Notes: generated by a model not told the origin, from the letters alone. A DNA stretch of 64,000 nt from Arthrobacter sp. Soc17.1.1.1 (GCF_036867195.1 NZ_JBAJII010000001.1:3348001-3412000); one strand, 5' to 3'. Counted from the first letter of the stretch, positions 1-8,837 are shown. A program made the numbers and translations.

Positions 1-139
1 TCCCGCCCCTGCCCGGCGTCCTGCTGTCCTGCCGGCTACCCGAGGGGTCGCGGATGCCGCCGATGCCGGAGCCCGCGAACGGGCGCCGCCGGTCGAACAG
101 GGTGAACACGTGCAGGGGCAGCGTAGGCCTTGACGGTTC

Positions 140-910
140 TCAGGCGGTTCCTCCTGAGGAGGTGTCCATCCGGGCCAGCCAGCGGAGGGCTGCGGCCGTC
201 GAGGCGAAGAACCTCGTGGGATAGGGCGGCGCGTGGAGCTGCTTGTAGTACCTGGCGATCGTCCGGTCTCCCTCCGCTCCGACGATCGCGAGCGCGCAGA
301 CGCCCAGCCGCTCCGCGAACACGTCGAGCGCTTCGCGCGTGAGGGACACCATGTCGTTGTTGAGCGCGAGCATCGGCGGACGCCGGAGGGGATTCAGGGC
401 GGCCGCTGCGGCGACCAGCGATTCCGCGGCGTCGGTGGTCACGCTCGTGCCGCGGTCCCACTCGACCACCAGGATGCCGTCCTCCATGCGGGCCCGGAAC
501 GGGCTCGGACGGGCGGCGTCCCGGCTGGTGGCCTCCCCACCGTCGGCCTTCCCGGTCAACCACGCGATCGCCTCGGCCTCGTCGGTGAAGTACCTGCTCG
601 GCGTCGCCGACCGGTAGTTGAAGGCCGTGAGCACCTTGCCCACCTCGTCCACGCCCACCACCCCCGTGCGCAGCGAGCAGGTGTCCTCGATGAGCAGGTG
701 CCGGGCAGCCAGGGTGATCGCCTCGACCAGTCCGATGTTCACCAGGAGGGGGCGCTTGCCGGCGGGCGACGCCGCCGTCACGGCGGCCGTCGTCGAGCGG
801 ACGTCGTCCGCCTCGATGACGACGCCCGCGGCCCAGCGCAGGCGCAGAAAATCGCCGTCATCCGTCAGTGTGTAGCGCGACCGCTCCCCAGCGTGCCCAG
901 GCATCTGCAT
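140..910 (-). CDS. Duplicated STAS-like (DUF7793-type) protein
   Basis: 256 residues, no signal peptide or membrane segment, so cytoplasmic. The protein is an internal duplication: residues about 11-117 and 130-250 each start with a short beta strand ending in a VE.D or similar pattern and finish with the same F-x-x-x-x-A-x-A-x-x-W-L ending (RYFTDEAEAIAWL and TRFFASTAAALRWL). This resembles the SpoIIAA/STAS-like DUF7793 domain common in Arthrobacter relatives; no phosphorylatable function is known. Start ATG 910 is chosen; ATG 904 is in frame and equally possible. A TAGGAT -10 box lies at 934-939 on the minus strand. It is transcribed alone, divergent from the flavin reductase. Family recognition is from memory; the duplication is seen directly. 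Confidence 0.8.
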   Translation of the reverse strand: MQMPGHAGERSRYTLTDDGDFLRLRWAAGVVIEADDVRSTTAAVTAASPAGKRPLLVNIGLVEAITLAARHLLIEDTCSLRTGVVGVDEVGKVLTAFNYRSATPSRYFTDEAEAIAWLTGKADGGEATSRDAARPSPFRARMEDGILVVEWDRGTSVTTDAAESLVAAAAALNPLRRPPMLALNNDMVSLTREALDVFAERLGVCALAIVGAEGDRTIARYYKQLHAPPYPTRFFASTAAALRWLARMDTSSGGTA

Positions 911-1053
911 CCGTTCGAATCGTGTGAGCTTCGATCCTAGGCGCCGGGGACGCCGGCGTCAGCACATGGCGCCCGTGGCGGCGGCGCATTGTGGCCCCGG
1001 CCGCAGCCGTGCAGGATGGGACGAGCGCCCGGAAGAGACCGAAGGAGTGTTCC

Positions 1054-2424
1054 ATGGACTACACGTTCGACGTCCTCGTGATCGGCGGCGGACCCGCCGG
1101 CATGGCGGCGGCCACACGCGCCGCCGAACTCGGGGCGCGCACAGCCGTCGTGGAACGCTCGGCCCTGGGCGGCACCTGCGTGAACTCGGGCTGCGTGCCC
1201 ACCCGTGTGCTCGCCAAGACGGCGCGCCTGTTCCGCGAGGTCCGGACGGCGTACGACTACGGGATCGTGGTGGACGCGCCGTCCGTCGACTGGGAGAAGA
1301 CCGTGCAGCGCGTCCACGCGACCGTGGCCCGCGTGCTCGCCGCGAAGGGGTACGGGCCCACCATGGAGCGCCTCGGCATCGAGCTGATCGAGGGCGACGC
1401 CGAGCTGACGGGTGAGCACACGGTCGTCGTGGGCGATCGCGAGGTGACCGCCGCCTCGATCATCCTGTGCATCGGCGGGAGCGGCCGGCGCCTGCCCATC
1501 GAGGGTGCCGAGCTCGCAGTGCTGCCGCACGAGGTGCTGGGCCTCGAGAGTCTCCCGGGCACGGTGGCGATCATCGGCGGCGGACACACCGGAGCCCAGA
1601 TGACCACCATCTTCGACGCTCTGGGTTCCGAGGTCCTCCTGCTGGACCTGGCGCCGCGCATCCTCATGACGGAGGACGACGACGTCGCGGCCGCGGTCAC
1701 GGCCGCCTTCACCGGCAAGGGCGTGCAGGTGGAGACGGGCATCGGCGGGGTGGACGGCATCCGCGCGGACGGCGGAGGGCTGAGCCTCACCTGGCAGCAG
1801 GACGGCGCCCCGCGCTCCCGGTCCGTGGACGCGGTCATCATGGCGGCGGGCTGGCCCGCGAACCTGCCGGGGCTGGGTCTCGACGCGGCCGGCGTCGCGA
1901 CCTCCCGCTCCTTCATCCCCGTGGACGAGTACCTGCGGTCCAACGTGCCGCACATCTTCGTGGCGGGCGATGCCAACGGCAGCAGCATGCTCGTGCAGGC
2001 GGCCGTCTTCGAGGGCGAGACAGCGGCCGAGAACGCCGTGCTGGGTGCCACGCGCACCACCCCGCACCACCTCCTGCCCGAGGGCGGCTTCACCGACCCC
2101 GACTACGCGGGCGTGGGGCTCACCGAGGCCAGGGCCAGGGAGCGCGACGCCGAATGCCATGCCGTCACCGTGCCCTATGCCGCCGTCGAACGCCCCATCA
2201 TCGACGACCGCGAGCAGGGGTTCCTCAAGCTCGTGGTCGACCGGCGGCGGGAGCTGATCCTCGGGGCACACGCGGTCGGGGAGAACGCCGTGGAGGTCAT
2301 CACGGCGGTGGCATCCGCGATGGCGGCCGGCACGGACCTCGCGACGCTCGCCCGGGTGAAGTTCGCCTACCCCACGTACAGCGCCGTCATCGGGCACGCG
2401 GCACGGGCGGCCCTGCGCAGCTAA
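1054..2424 (+). CDS. FAD-dependent pyridine nucleotide-disulfide oxidoreductase
   Basis: 456 residues, the usual length for class I disulfide reductases (lipoamide dehydrogenase, mercuric reductase, SthA). Seen: FAD-binding GGGPAGMA at residues 11-18, redox-active pair C42 and C47 in GGTCVNSGCVP, a second dinucleotide motif GGGHTGAQ near residue 174, the FAD-contacting FVAGDANG, and a C-terminal dimerisation domain. The start at 1054 is set by GAAGGAG at 1041-1047; an upstream in-frame ATG at 991 lacks a ribosome site. Oddity: the C-terminal catalytic His-Glu pair of lipoamide dehydrogenase (HPT...E) is replaced by YPTYSAVIGH, so it is unlikely to be a lipoamide dehydrogenase. Probably cytosolic; substrate unknown. 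Confidence 0.85.
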   Translation: MDYTFDVLVIGGGPAGMAAATRAAELGARTAVVERSALGGTCVNSGCVPTRVLAKTARLFREVRTAYDYGIVVDAPSVDWEKTVQRVHATVARVLAAKGYGPTMERLGIELIEGDAELTGEHTVVVGDREVTAASIILCIGGSGRRLPIEGAELAVLPHEVLGLESLPGTVAIIGGGHTGAQMTTIFDALGSEVLLLDLAPRILMTEDDDVAAAVTAAFTGKGVQVETGIGGVDGIRADGGGLSLTWQQDGAPRSRSVDAVIMAAGWPANLPGLGLDAAGVATSRSFIPVDEYLRSNVPHIFVAGDANGSSMLVQAAVFEGETAAENAVLGATRTTPHHLLPEGGFTDPDYAGVGLTEARARERDAECHAVTVPYAAVERPIIDDREQGFLKLVVDRRRELILGAHAVGENAVEVITAVASAMAAGTDLATLARVKFAYPTYSAVIGHAARAALRS

Positions 2425-2551
2425 TGCCCCTCCCGGCGGGGGAACCCGTGCCCGGCAGCAGCCTGTCCTGCCCCGGATCCGCGCTGCTACAGTGACTGTC
2501 ACCCACAGGGCACGGTCTCATTCCTCACACCACGGCAGGAAGACGACGGCG

Positions 2552-2920
2552 ATGACCGACAGGAAATTCAGCGCGACGGAAGAGTCGACGAGCAAGCACC
2601 CGCAGGACTGGGGGCGCGCCATGGCGGTGGCCATCTGCCGCCTCGCGGAGATGGCGAGGGAGGCCGGGGATCCGGTGCACCACGAGGCACTGATCGGCGA
2701 GGACCTCCACCTCTTCGTCGAGGACACCGCGGACGGCGTCAGCATCACGATGTCCTGGACGCCGCGCGAGCAGGGTGCCTCACCGCCGGCGACGATCGCG
2801 CTGCCACCGGCCGACGGAGGCGCGGATGATGACGCGGATGACGACGCGGAGACCCCTCACAGCGCTTCGGGCCAGCGATTCGATCCTACCGGCGGCAGTA
2901 CGGCAGGGGTCGGGCAGTAG
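2552..2920 (+). CDS. Hypothetical acidic small protein
   Basis: 122 residues, not recognised. The first 75 residues are predicted globular (AVAICRLAEMAREAGDP helix followed by strands ending HLFVEDTADGVSITMSW); the C-terminal third is low-complexity and acidic (ADDDADDDAE). Start 2552 is chosen because GGCAGGAAG lies about 9 bases upstream; an in-frame ATG at 2492 falls inside a likely -10 box (TACAGT, 2488-2493). Monocistronic, followed by the DUF6480 gene on the same strand. Confidence 0.6.
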   Translation: MTDRKFSATEESTSKHPQDWGRAMAVAICRLAEMAREAGDPVHHEALIGEDLHLFVEDTADGVSITMSWTPREQGASPPATIALPPADGGADDDADDDAETPHSASGQRFDPTGGSTAGVGQ

Positions 2921-3016
2921 TCCACCCCCGGTCCGCACCGGACACTTGATAAGCAGACTTACGATCCACGGGGTAGGGTGACAGGGAATCACCCAGCCAA
3001 CCATGTGGAGGACAGC

Positions 3017-3280
3017 ATGAGTGAACGCCCGGACCCCTCGAACGCGGGGAACCCCGATCCCATGGAGAACAACATCACGGGACTGGAGCCCGGCGGCGGT
3101 GTCCCGCCCGGAGAGACGCCTCCCGCGGAGGCCAGCACCACCTGGCAGCAGGGGCACGCCGACGAGGAGACTCCCTCGAAGGGACTGCAGGGGGTCTGGC
3201 TCGGCGTCATCGGGCTCGTGGTGCTGCTGGTCCTGGTCTTCATCATCGGGAACATCGTCGGCATCTTCCAGATGTTCTAG
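3017..3280 (+). CDS. DUF6480 family small membrane protein
   Basis: 87 residues. The hydrophilic N-terminal half carries the hallmark GLEPGGGVPPGETPPAE of the actinobacterial DUF6480 family (residues about 21-37), followed by one membrane helix near residues 60-82 (LGVIGLVVLLVLVFIIGNIV). Function of the family is unknown. Start 3017 has GTGGAGGA at 3005-3012; an in-frame ATG at 2978 lacks a site. A strong hairpin terminator follows. Confidence 0.85.
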   Translation: MSERPDPSNAGNPDPMENNITGLEPGGGVPPGETPPAEASTTWQQGHADEETPSKGLQGVWLGVIGLVVLLVLVFIIGNIVGIFQMF

Positions 3281-3311
3281 ACGCTGGTGTCCTAGGCACG
3301 GTCCGATGCAC

Positions 3312-3349
3312 CAGGAAGCCCCCGTCCGCGAGCGGACGGGGGCTTCCTG
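3312..3349. terminator. Bidirectional hairpin terminator
   Basis: Perfect 17-base inverted repeat (arms 3312-3328 and 3333-3349) with a four-base CGAG loop, between the convergent DUF6480 and PRC-barrel genes. No U-tract, as usual in actinobacteria. Confidence 0.9.
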
Positions 3350-3376
3350 CGCTCCGTGGAGCGGAGCCGGCCGGGC

Positions 3377-3703
3377 CTAGGAGGCGTCGGCGCCGTCGCG
3401 GAGCCTGTAGTAGTCGATCAGGGCCGACTCCTCCTCCGGCGAGAGCTCGATGCTGCTGGCCGCACCCGGTGCGTCGGAGATCGTGCTCTTCGGCCAGGCG
3501 AGGTGGAGGTCGTCACCCTCGAAGCGGGAGTTGGCGAGGGGCACGTAGTGCTTGCGCGAATTGAGCAGCCCGAGGGACACGGTGATCCAGGCAGGGATGC
3601 CGGATTCCTTCTCGAGGTGCACGTCGTTCACGTCGCCGAGCTTCTTGCCGTTGCTGTCCCAGGCGGTTGCCGCCTGGAGTTTGTTGATTTCCGACTGGGC
3701 CAT
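3377..3703 (-). CDS. PRC-barrel domain protein
   Basis: 108 residues. Residues about 8-85 match a PRC-barrel (AWDSNGKKLGDVNDVHLE, then PAWITVSLGLL and YVPLANSRFEGDDLHL), a fold used in stress-related and RNA-processing proteins. The C-terminal tail is acidic and helical (LSPEEESALIDYYRL). Start 3703 has GAAGGGA in the preceding bases. Stress-type role is inferred from the family only. Confidence 0.85.
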   Translation of the reverse strand: MAQSEINKLQAATAWDSNGKKLGDVNDVHLEKESGIPAWITVSLGLLNSRKHYVPLANSRFEGDDLHLAWPKSTISDAPGAASSIELSPEEESALIDYYRLRDGADAS

Positions 3704-3780
3704 CGGTTTCCCTTCGTAGGACGAGCTGTCGATCCGCTCCCATTCCAGCCCAGATACGGCCGGAGGGCAATCGGCCGGCG

Positions 3781-4830
3781 TCAGGCCTTGTCCGCGGCCT
3801 CGCCGAGCATCGGCAGGAAGCGATCCAGGGCCCAGACGAGGCTCAGCGGGTTGGCGGCCGAGATGGACAGCGTGAGGGTGTTGTCGCTGTCCGCCACGAG
3901 CGCTCCGCGTTCGACGGCGGGGATCTGGCCGAGGAGCGGATCGCCGGCGATGGCGTCCTCGGTGGCGGCGTCGGGCACCCAGGTGACGAAGATGTCCGAG
4001 TCGAGTTCGTCGGCGCGCTCCGCGGACCACGGGATGAAGAACTCCTCCGAGTTCTGGGTGTTCTCGGTGACGACGTCCGCCTGCACCATGCCGAGCTCGG
4101 TCAGGAACCGCGGGCGGTTGTCGTTGGCGGTGTAGACGCTGACACCTTCCGCGCTGCCCGGCTCGAGGTTGCCGTAGATGAAGGTCTTCCCGTCCAGCTG
4201 GGGGTACTCGGCGGCCGCGTCGGCGATGGCCTGTTCCGTCTCCGACACGAGCTGCTCGGCGTCGCCGGACAGGCCGAGTGCCTCGCCGATGATGCGCGTG
4301 GAGTCCTGCCAGGCGGTGCCGTAGGCGACCTCCGGGTACGCGACGACCGGCGCGATCTTGCTGAGGGTGTCGTAGTCCTCCTGCGAGAGGCCGGAGTAGG
4401 CGGCGAGGATGACGTCGGGGTCGGTGGCGGCGATGTCGTCGAAGGCGATGCCGTCCGTCTCGGAGTACTGCGCCGGGGCGTCCTCCGTGCCGATGGCGGC
4501 GCCGAGCTCCTCGAGCTTCGCGTCCTTCCACGGCGTGGACTGGTTCTCGTTGCCGCCGTAGGTGTCCGCCGGCATGCCGACGGGCACGACGCCGAGGGCG
4601 AGGGACACGTCCGCGTTGACCCAGGAGACCGTGGCCACGCGCTCGGGCTTCTCGGTCAGGGTGGTCTCCCCGAAGGCGTGCTCGATCGTGACGGGGAAGG
4701 CGTCGGCGTCGGCCGTGGCGGTGCTGCCGCCGGTGGTCGCGGTACCGCCGTCGGCGGGGCCGGTGGAGCAGGCGGACAGCGTGAGGACGACGGCGGCTGC
4801 GGCGATCAGGCCGCGCAGGCGGGGGGCCAT
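3781..4830 (-). CDS. Iron-siderophore ABC transporter substrate-binding lipoprotein
   Basis: 349 residues. A lipoprotein signal peptide ends in LSAC with the lipidated Cys at 21. Residues 45-335 form a FepB/FhuD-type periplasmic-binding domain (ATVSWVNADVSLALGVVPVG, PDVILAAYSGLSQEDYDTL). It would capture a ferric siderophore at the outer face of the membrane. No permease or ATPase gene is adjacent, so it must share a transporter encoded elsewhere. A DtxR-type iron box lies 58 bases upstream, so iron repression is expected. Confidence 0.92.
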   Translation of the reverse strand: MAPRLRGLIAAAAVVLTLSACSTGPADGGTATTGGSTATADADAFPVTIEHAFGETTLTEKPERVATVSWVNADVSLALGVVPVGMPADTYGGNENQSTPWKDAKLEELGAAIGTEDAPAQYSETDGIAFDDIAATDPDVILAAYSGLSQEDYDTLSKIAPVVAYPEVAYGTAWQDSTRIIGEALGLSGDAEQLVSETEQAIADAAAEYPQLDGKTFIYGNLEPGSAEGVSVYTANDNRPRFLTELGMVQADVVTENTQNSEEFFIPWSAERADELDSDIFVTWVPDAATEDAIAGDPLLGQIPAVERGALVADSDNTLTLSISAANPLSLVWALDRFLPMLGEAADKA

Positions 4831-4855
4831 GAGGCTCCTTGGCTTCTAGGGCGAG

Positions 4856-4877
4856 CGGGGCCTCGCTCGAGGCCCCG
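4856..4877 (-). other. Hairpin in the leader of the siderophore-binding gene
   Basis: Ten-base inverted repeat (4856-4865 with 4868-4877; practical loop six bases) between the iron box and the start codon at 4830. It could affect mRNA stability or translation; role unknown. Confidence 0.45.
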
Positions 4878-4887
4878 GGGAAGTAGA

Positions 4888-4906
4888 AGTAAGGCTAGCC
4901 TAAGGA
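4888..4906 (-). promoter_or_regulatory. DtxR/IdeR-type iron box
   Basis: AGTAAGGCTAGCCTAAGGA contains the perfect core palindrome AGGCTAGCCT (4892-4901). On the minus strand TTAGGCTAGCCTTACTT agrees with the DtxR consensus TTAGGTTAGSCTAACCTAA in most of the first twelve positions. It sits just upstream of a siderophore-binding gene, as expected for iron repression. Confidence 0.8.
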
Positions 4907-4956
4907 GTCGGCGATTACGAAATGGTTTTGTTGCGTAATGGGGCTACGTGCCTCGC

Positions 4957-5382
4957 CTATCGTTCCTCGCGTGCCCTGCGCGTCGCCCGGTCGTTGGCCT
5001 TCTGCAGCGCCGCCACGAGCTCGTCCTTGGACATCCGCGAGCGGCCCGGCACGTCGAGTTCCTTCGCGAGGTCGTAGAGGTGCTTCTTCGAGGCGTTGGC
5101 GTCGACCCCGCCCGCCGTGGGTCGTGCCTCGGCACCCCCGCCGGCCGCCTGCTGGTCCGAGGGCCCCTTCTGCTCCTTCGGCTCCCAGTGGTCCCCCACC
5201 TTCTCGAAGCCGTGCTTCAGCGAGGCGAACGCCGTGCGGCGCGCCCGCTCGCCGTCGCCGTACTGCTCCTCGGCGGCGTCGAGGGTCGCCGCGAACGTGT
5301 CCTGGGCCTTCTCGTCGGACCGCTGCAGCGTGCTCGGCAGGGTCTCGGTTCTGACCTTGCCGTCCTTCGTGAAACGGGACAT
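4957..5382 (-). CDS. ChaB family protein with Rho N-terminal-like domain
   Basis: 141 residues. Residues about 12-68 match ChaB (LPSTLQRSDEKAQDTF, then AFASLKHGFEKVGDHWEP). After a linker rich in Ala, Gly and Pro, residues about 100-130 form a Rho-N/SAP-like helical module (KHLYDLAKELDVPGRSRMSK) likely to bind nucleic acid. Highly charged and soluble. Start 5382 is preferred over ATG 5391 because GGAAGG sits nine bases before it and abuts the other. ChaB was linked to cation transport regulation in E. coli; its true role is unclear. Confidence 0.85.
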   Translation of the reverse strand: MSRFTKDGKVRTETLPSTLQRSDEKAQDTFAATLDAAEEQYGDGERARRTAFASLKHGFEKVGDHWEPKEQKGPSDQQAAGGGAEARPTAGGVDANASKKHLYDLAKELDVPGRSRMSKDELVAALQKANDRATRRAREER

Positions 5383-5509
5383 CGGCTGCATCCTTCCATC
5401 GGCACTCCCCGCGCGACAGCCGCGGGCCGTACGAGCACGCTACCGCAGGCGGCCGCCCGGGGGGGGGCGAGGTCCGTACCCGACGCCGGGCCGGCACCGG
5501 GTGTATCCG

Positions 5510-6457
5510 TCAGGCGAGCGTTTTCAGGTACCGGGCGAGCTCCCGCGGCGCGGACTTCGGGGCCACTGCCTCGACGACCGCGTTGTAGTTGGTGTTCGTG
5601 TTGACGTCGTACGTCACCACGCGCCCGTCCGCCGTCTCGATGAACTCGATGCCGCACACCTCGAGGTGGTTGCGCCGGGCGAACTCCTCGAACTGCGCGA
5701 TCACGGGGTGGCTGAATCCCTCGCGGAGGCTGAAGAGCTGCTGGCCCGGTTCGGGGGCGATCGTGGCACCGGGCGGCATGATCGGCCTGCCGGTGTCCGG
5801 GTCGATCGCGCAGGCATCGGCGGGGCACAGCTGGAAGCCGCCGCGGGCGGTGTCCGCCGTGATGGCGTAGACGAACGTGCCGCCCACGATCTCCGCGCGG
5901 GTGATGAAGGGCTCGGCGGCCTGGATGTACTCCTGGACGAGCGTGATGCCGTCCTGCGGCTCCTCGAAGTCCGGTGAGCCCACGTAGGCGGCCAGGTCCT
6001 CGTGCGCATCGAACTTCCGCACGCCCAGGCCCTTGCCGCCCTGGTTGTGCTTGACGATGAAGGGCGTCGCGAAACCCTCGGCGGCCTCGAGGATGCGCTC
6101 CCGTCCGATGGCGGCCACGGTCCGCGGGGTCTCGATGCCGGCCGCGCGCAGCGCGGTCAGCTGGTCCACCTTGCTCATCTCGAGCTCGAGGACGCGCCGC
6201 CCGTTCACGGTGCGGCGCCCGTGGGCCTCGAGCCACGACAGGACGGACCGGGCGTAGTCCTTGGACAGGGCGTGGTCCCGCGTGTGCGCCGAGGCGCTGA
6301 TGCGGGACCAGAAGATGCCCTCCGGCGGCGTGGAGTCGAGGTCCAGCACCCCGTCCGTGAGCAGCCACTCGACCACCTCGACGCCCTCGGCCTCGAAGGC
6401 GCGGGCGAACGGCGGGAACCACTCCGGGTTCTCGTGCAGTGCGTAGACCGTGGTCAC
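5510..6457 (-). CDS. RimK-like ATP-grasp enzyme
   Basis: 315 residues. Residues about 95-290 form an ATP-grasp fold: the flexible loop FIVKHNQGGKGLGV, a nucleotide-binding strand TLVQEYI, and the Mg-binding end YDVNTNTNYN. RimK-type ligases join amino groups to acyl phosphates; the substrate here is unknown. The start is GTG 6457 with GGAAGGA five bases before it. No partner gene is adjacent, so the pathway is unclear. The N-terminal domain (residues 1-85) is a Rossmann-like preATP-grasp region. Confidence 0.85.
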   Translation of the reverse strand: MTTVYALHENPEWFPPFARAFEAEGVEVVEWLLTDGVLDLDSTPPEGIFWSRISASAHTRDHALSKDYARSVLSWLEAHGRRTVNGRRVLELEMSKVDQLTALRAAGIETPRTVAAIGRERILEAAEGFATPFIVKHNQGGKGLGVRKFDAHEDLAAYVGSPDFEEPQDGITLVQEYIQAAEPFITRAEIVGGTFVYAITADTARGGFQLCPADACAIDPDTGRPIMPPGATIAPEPGQQLFSLREGFSHPVIAQFEEFARRNHLEVCGIEFIETADGRVVTYDVNTNTNYNAVVEAVAPKSAPRELARYLKTLA

Positions 6458-6683
6458 AGGGGTCCTTCCGTCGACGAGGTGATCTGGCGGCATAACCCGT
6501 GCGTCCGGGCACCTATTCCGGACGGTACGGCCGGCGCCCGCCCGGACGGCCCCCTGGCGCTCCGCAGGCGCGCCCGATGAGTTCCGGACGCACGGCCCGT
6601 CTACAGTTCGATCTGACACACCGGATCGCCGTCCTGCCGTGCCGGTGGGGCCGGACGATCCGCCACCATGGAGAGGGAACACC

Positions 6684-7244
6684 ATGCGCACACTCATCGT
6701 CACCGAACTCATCTCGCTCGACGGCGTCATCGACTCGCCGGGCGGCGGCGACCATCCGCACGCCGGCTGGACCTTCAAGGACATCGAGTTCGACGAGGCG
6801 GCCTACGAGATCAAGGGCCGCGAGCAGGACGAGGCGACCGCCCTGCTGCTGGGACGGGTCAGCTACGACGAGTTCGCCCCCGTATGGCCCACCATGGACG
6901 AGTTCGCCGAGTACAACGCCATGCCGAAGTACGTCGTGTCCAGCACGCTGACCGACCCCGCGTGGAACAACACCACCGTGCTGCGGTCCCTCGACGACGT
7001 CGCCCGGCTGAAGCAGGAGGACGGCGGGGCCATCCTGGTGCACGGCAGCGGGACCCTCGCGAAGAACCTCGCGACCGCGGGCCTCGTGGACCGCTACCAC
7101 CTGCTCGTCTTCCCGGTCCTGCTCGGCTCCGGCAAGCGATTGTTCGACGACGCGCCGCAGGCGACCAAGACGGCGCTCTCCCTCGTGGAGCACACCGCCT
7201 ATCCGAACGGCATCACGCTGGCCGTGTACGACGTCGTCCGCTGA
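6684..7244 (+). CDS. Dihydrofolate reductase family (RibD C-terminal) protein
   Basis: 186 residues, a stand-alone RibD C-terminal/DHFR-like domain of the YyaP/YwjB type: MRTLIVTELISLDGVIDSPG, LLGRVSYDEFAPVWP, GSGTLAKNLATAGLVD. NADPH-binding is expected; substrate unknown. Start 6684 has GAGAGGGAAC just upstream. A TACAGT -10 box lies at 6602-6607. Convergent with the AbgT gene, 21 bases away. Confidence 0.9.
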   Translation: MRTLIVTELISLDGVIDSPGGGDHPHAGWTFKDIEFDEAAYEIKGREQDEATALLLGRVSYDEFAPVWPTMDEFAEYNAMPKYVVSSTLTDPAWNNTTVLRSLDDVARLKQEDGGAILVHGSGTLAKNLATAGLVDRYHLLVFPVLLGSGKRLFDDAPQATKTALSLVEHTAYPNGITLAVYDVVR

Positions 7245-7265
7245 CCGGCGGGCCGCCCGCGGCGG

Positions 7266-8837
7266 CTACTCCTCGATGAAGATGCCGTTGCCCGGTCCGA
7301 GCGGCAGGTCGAGGTAGAAGAACACCGTCAGGATGGCCACCCAGGCGAGCCAGAACGGCACCACGAAGGGGAGCATCCGGGCCATGAGGGTGCCGAGGCC
7401 GGCGTCCGGCTCGTACTTCCGCAGCATGGTCAGCAGCACGATCATGTACGGGTTCAGCGGCGTGATGACCTGGGTGGCCGAGTCGCCGACGCGGAACGCG
7501 CCCTGGATGAACGCGGGCTCGTACCCGAGCAGCGCGAACAACGGCACGAAGACCGAGGCCATGAGCGTCCACATCGAGGATCCGGAGATGATGAACAGGT
7601 TCAGGACGGACGCCAGGAGGATGAACGCGAGCACCGCCGGGTAGCCGGTCAGGCCGATCGTCTCGAGGCCCGAGGCCCCGGCGACGGCGATCCACGAGCC
7701 GATGCCGGACCAGTTGAACAGGGCGATGAACTGGCCGAGGATGAACGCGAGCACCAGGAAGCCCGCCATGTCCTTGATGGCCTCGCCCATGACGCGGGGT
7801 ACGTCGCGCCCCGTGGTGATGGTGCCGACGACCCGTCCGTACACGAGTCCCGGAACGGTGAAGAGCAGGAAGACGATGAAGACGATCGAGCTCAGCAGCG
7901 GCGAGCGCGGCAGGAACCCGCCCGTCTCGTTCCGCCAGGGCGAGTCCGGGATGATCACGGCGACCAGGATCGCCACGGCGACGATGCCTCCGACGATCAG
8001 CGCCCAGCGCAGGCCGCGCGCCTCCTGCGGCTCCAGGTCGGCCTTCAGGACCACGGGCGCCGCGGCGTGCTCGCCGTCCTCCACCATCTCGTCGACGGGG
8101 ACGCCCTGCCGGGCGAGCCGGGGTTCGAGCACCCTGTCGATGATGAACCCGGCGATGACGATCAGCACGAGCGAGGACGCGATGTTGAAGTAGTAGTTCG
8201 AGAGCGGCGTGACGGGCGCGCCGGCGTTGGGCAGGCTCTCGGTGACCGCCGTCGTGATGCCGGCGAACAGGGCATCGAGGCTCGTGACGAGCAGGTTCGT
8301 GGAATATCCCGCGCCCGCCGCCGCGAAGCCGCCGAGCAGCCCGGCCACCGGATGCCGCCCCGCGGCCTTGAAGACGAGGGCCGCGAGCGGCGGGATGATG
8401 ACGAAGGCGGAGTCGGACATGACGGACCCGACCACGCCGACGAAGCCCACCGCGTACGGCAGGGCCCAGCGGGGTGCCGAGCCGAACACCTTGCGGATCA
8501 GGGCCCCCAGCAGGCCGGACTTCTCGGCCACGCCGACGGCGAGCAGGATCGGCAGCACCGTGGCCAGCGGCGGGAAGCCGAGGTAGTTGGCGCCGAGGTT
8601 CTCCGTGAGCCACGTCAGGCCCTCCGCGGTGAAGAGACCCTTGATGACCGTCGCCTCCTCGGCGCCCGGCACCTGCACGGTGACATCGCCGAGCGCCATG
8701 CCGGTGGTGACCACGGCCGTGATGCCGAAGAGGATCAGGAAGAGCATGAACGGGTCGGGCAGTCTGTTGCCCACCCTCTCCACGCCCGTGAGGAACCGGT
8801 CCGTCAATCCCGGGCGGGGTGCTGCAGTGGTCGACAT
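7266..8837 (-). CDS. AbgT family transporter
   Basis: 523 residues with about 12 hydrophobic segments plus re-entrant helices, matching the AbgT family (p-aminobenzoyl-glutamate import in E. coli; sulfonamide/p-aminobenzoate export in MtrF/YdaH). Typical family strings are NRLPDPFMLFLILFGITA near the start and FIISGSSMWTLMASVFVP near the end. Start 8837 follows AAGGAGA. It lies directly downstream of the M20 amidohydrolase on the same strand, as abgT follows abgB in E. coli, so the two probably act on the same substrate. Confidence 0.93.
   Translation of the reverse strand: MSTTAAPRPGLTDRFLTGVERVGNRLPDPFMLFLILFGITAVVTTGMALGDVTVQVPGAEEATVIKGLFTAEGLTWLTENLGANYLGFPPLATVLPILLAVGVAEKSGLLGALIRKVFGSAPRWALPYAVGFVGVVGSVMSDSAFVIIPPLAALVFKAAGRHPVAGLLGGFAAAGAGYSTNLLVTSLDALFAGITTAVTESLPNAGAPVTPLSNYYFNIASSLVLIVIAGFIIDRVLEPRLARQGVPVDEMVEDGEHAAAPVVLKADLEPQEARGLRWALIVGGIVAVAILVAVIIPDSPWRNETGGFLPRSPLLSSIVFIVFLLFTVPGLVYGRVVGTITTGRDVPRVMGEAIKDMAGFLVLAFILGQFIALFNWSGIGSWIAVAGASGLETIGLTGYPAVLAFILLASVLNLFIISGSSMWTLMASVFVPLFALLGYEPAFIQGAFRVGDSATQVITPLNPYMIVLLTMLRKYEPDAGLGTLMARMLPFVVPFWLAWVAILTVFFYLDLPLGPGNGIFIEE

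Noticed and set aside
908-930. GTTCGAATC resembling a tRNA T-loop
   Set aside because: No acceptor, D or anticodon stems can be formed around it.
5459-5467. Run of nine G bases as a possible phase-variation tract
   Set aside because: It lies between two same-strand genes, away from any start codon or promoter box, so an effect on expression is unlikely.
5217-6512. Long Arg-rich minus-strand open frame
   Set aside because: Shadow of the ATP-grasp and ChaB genes in another frame; no recognisable motif.
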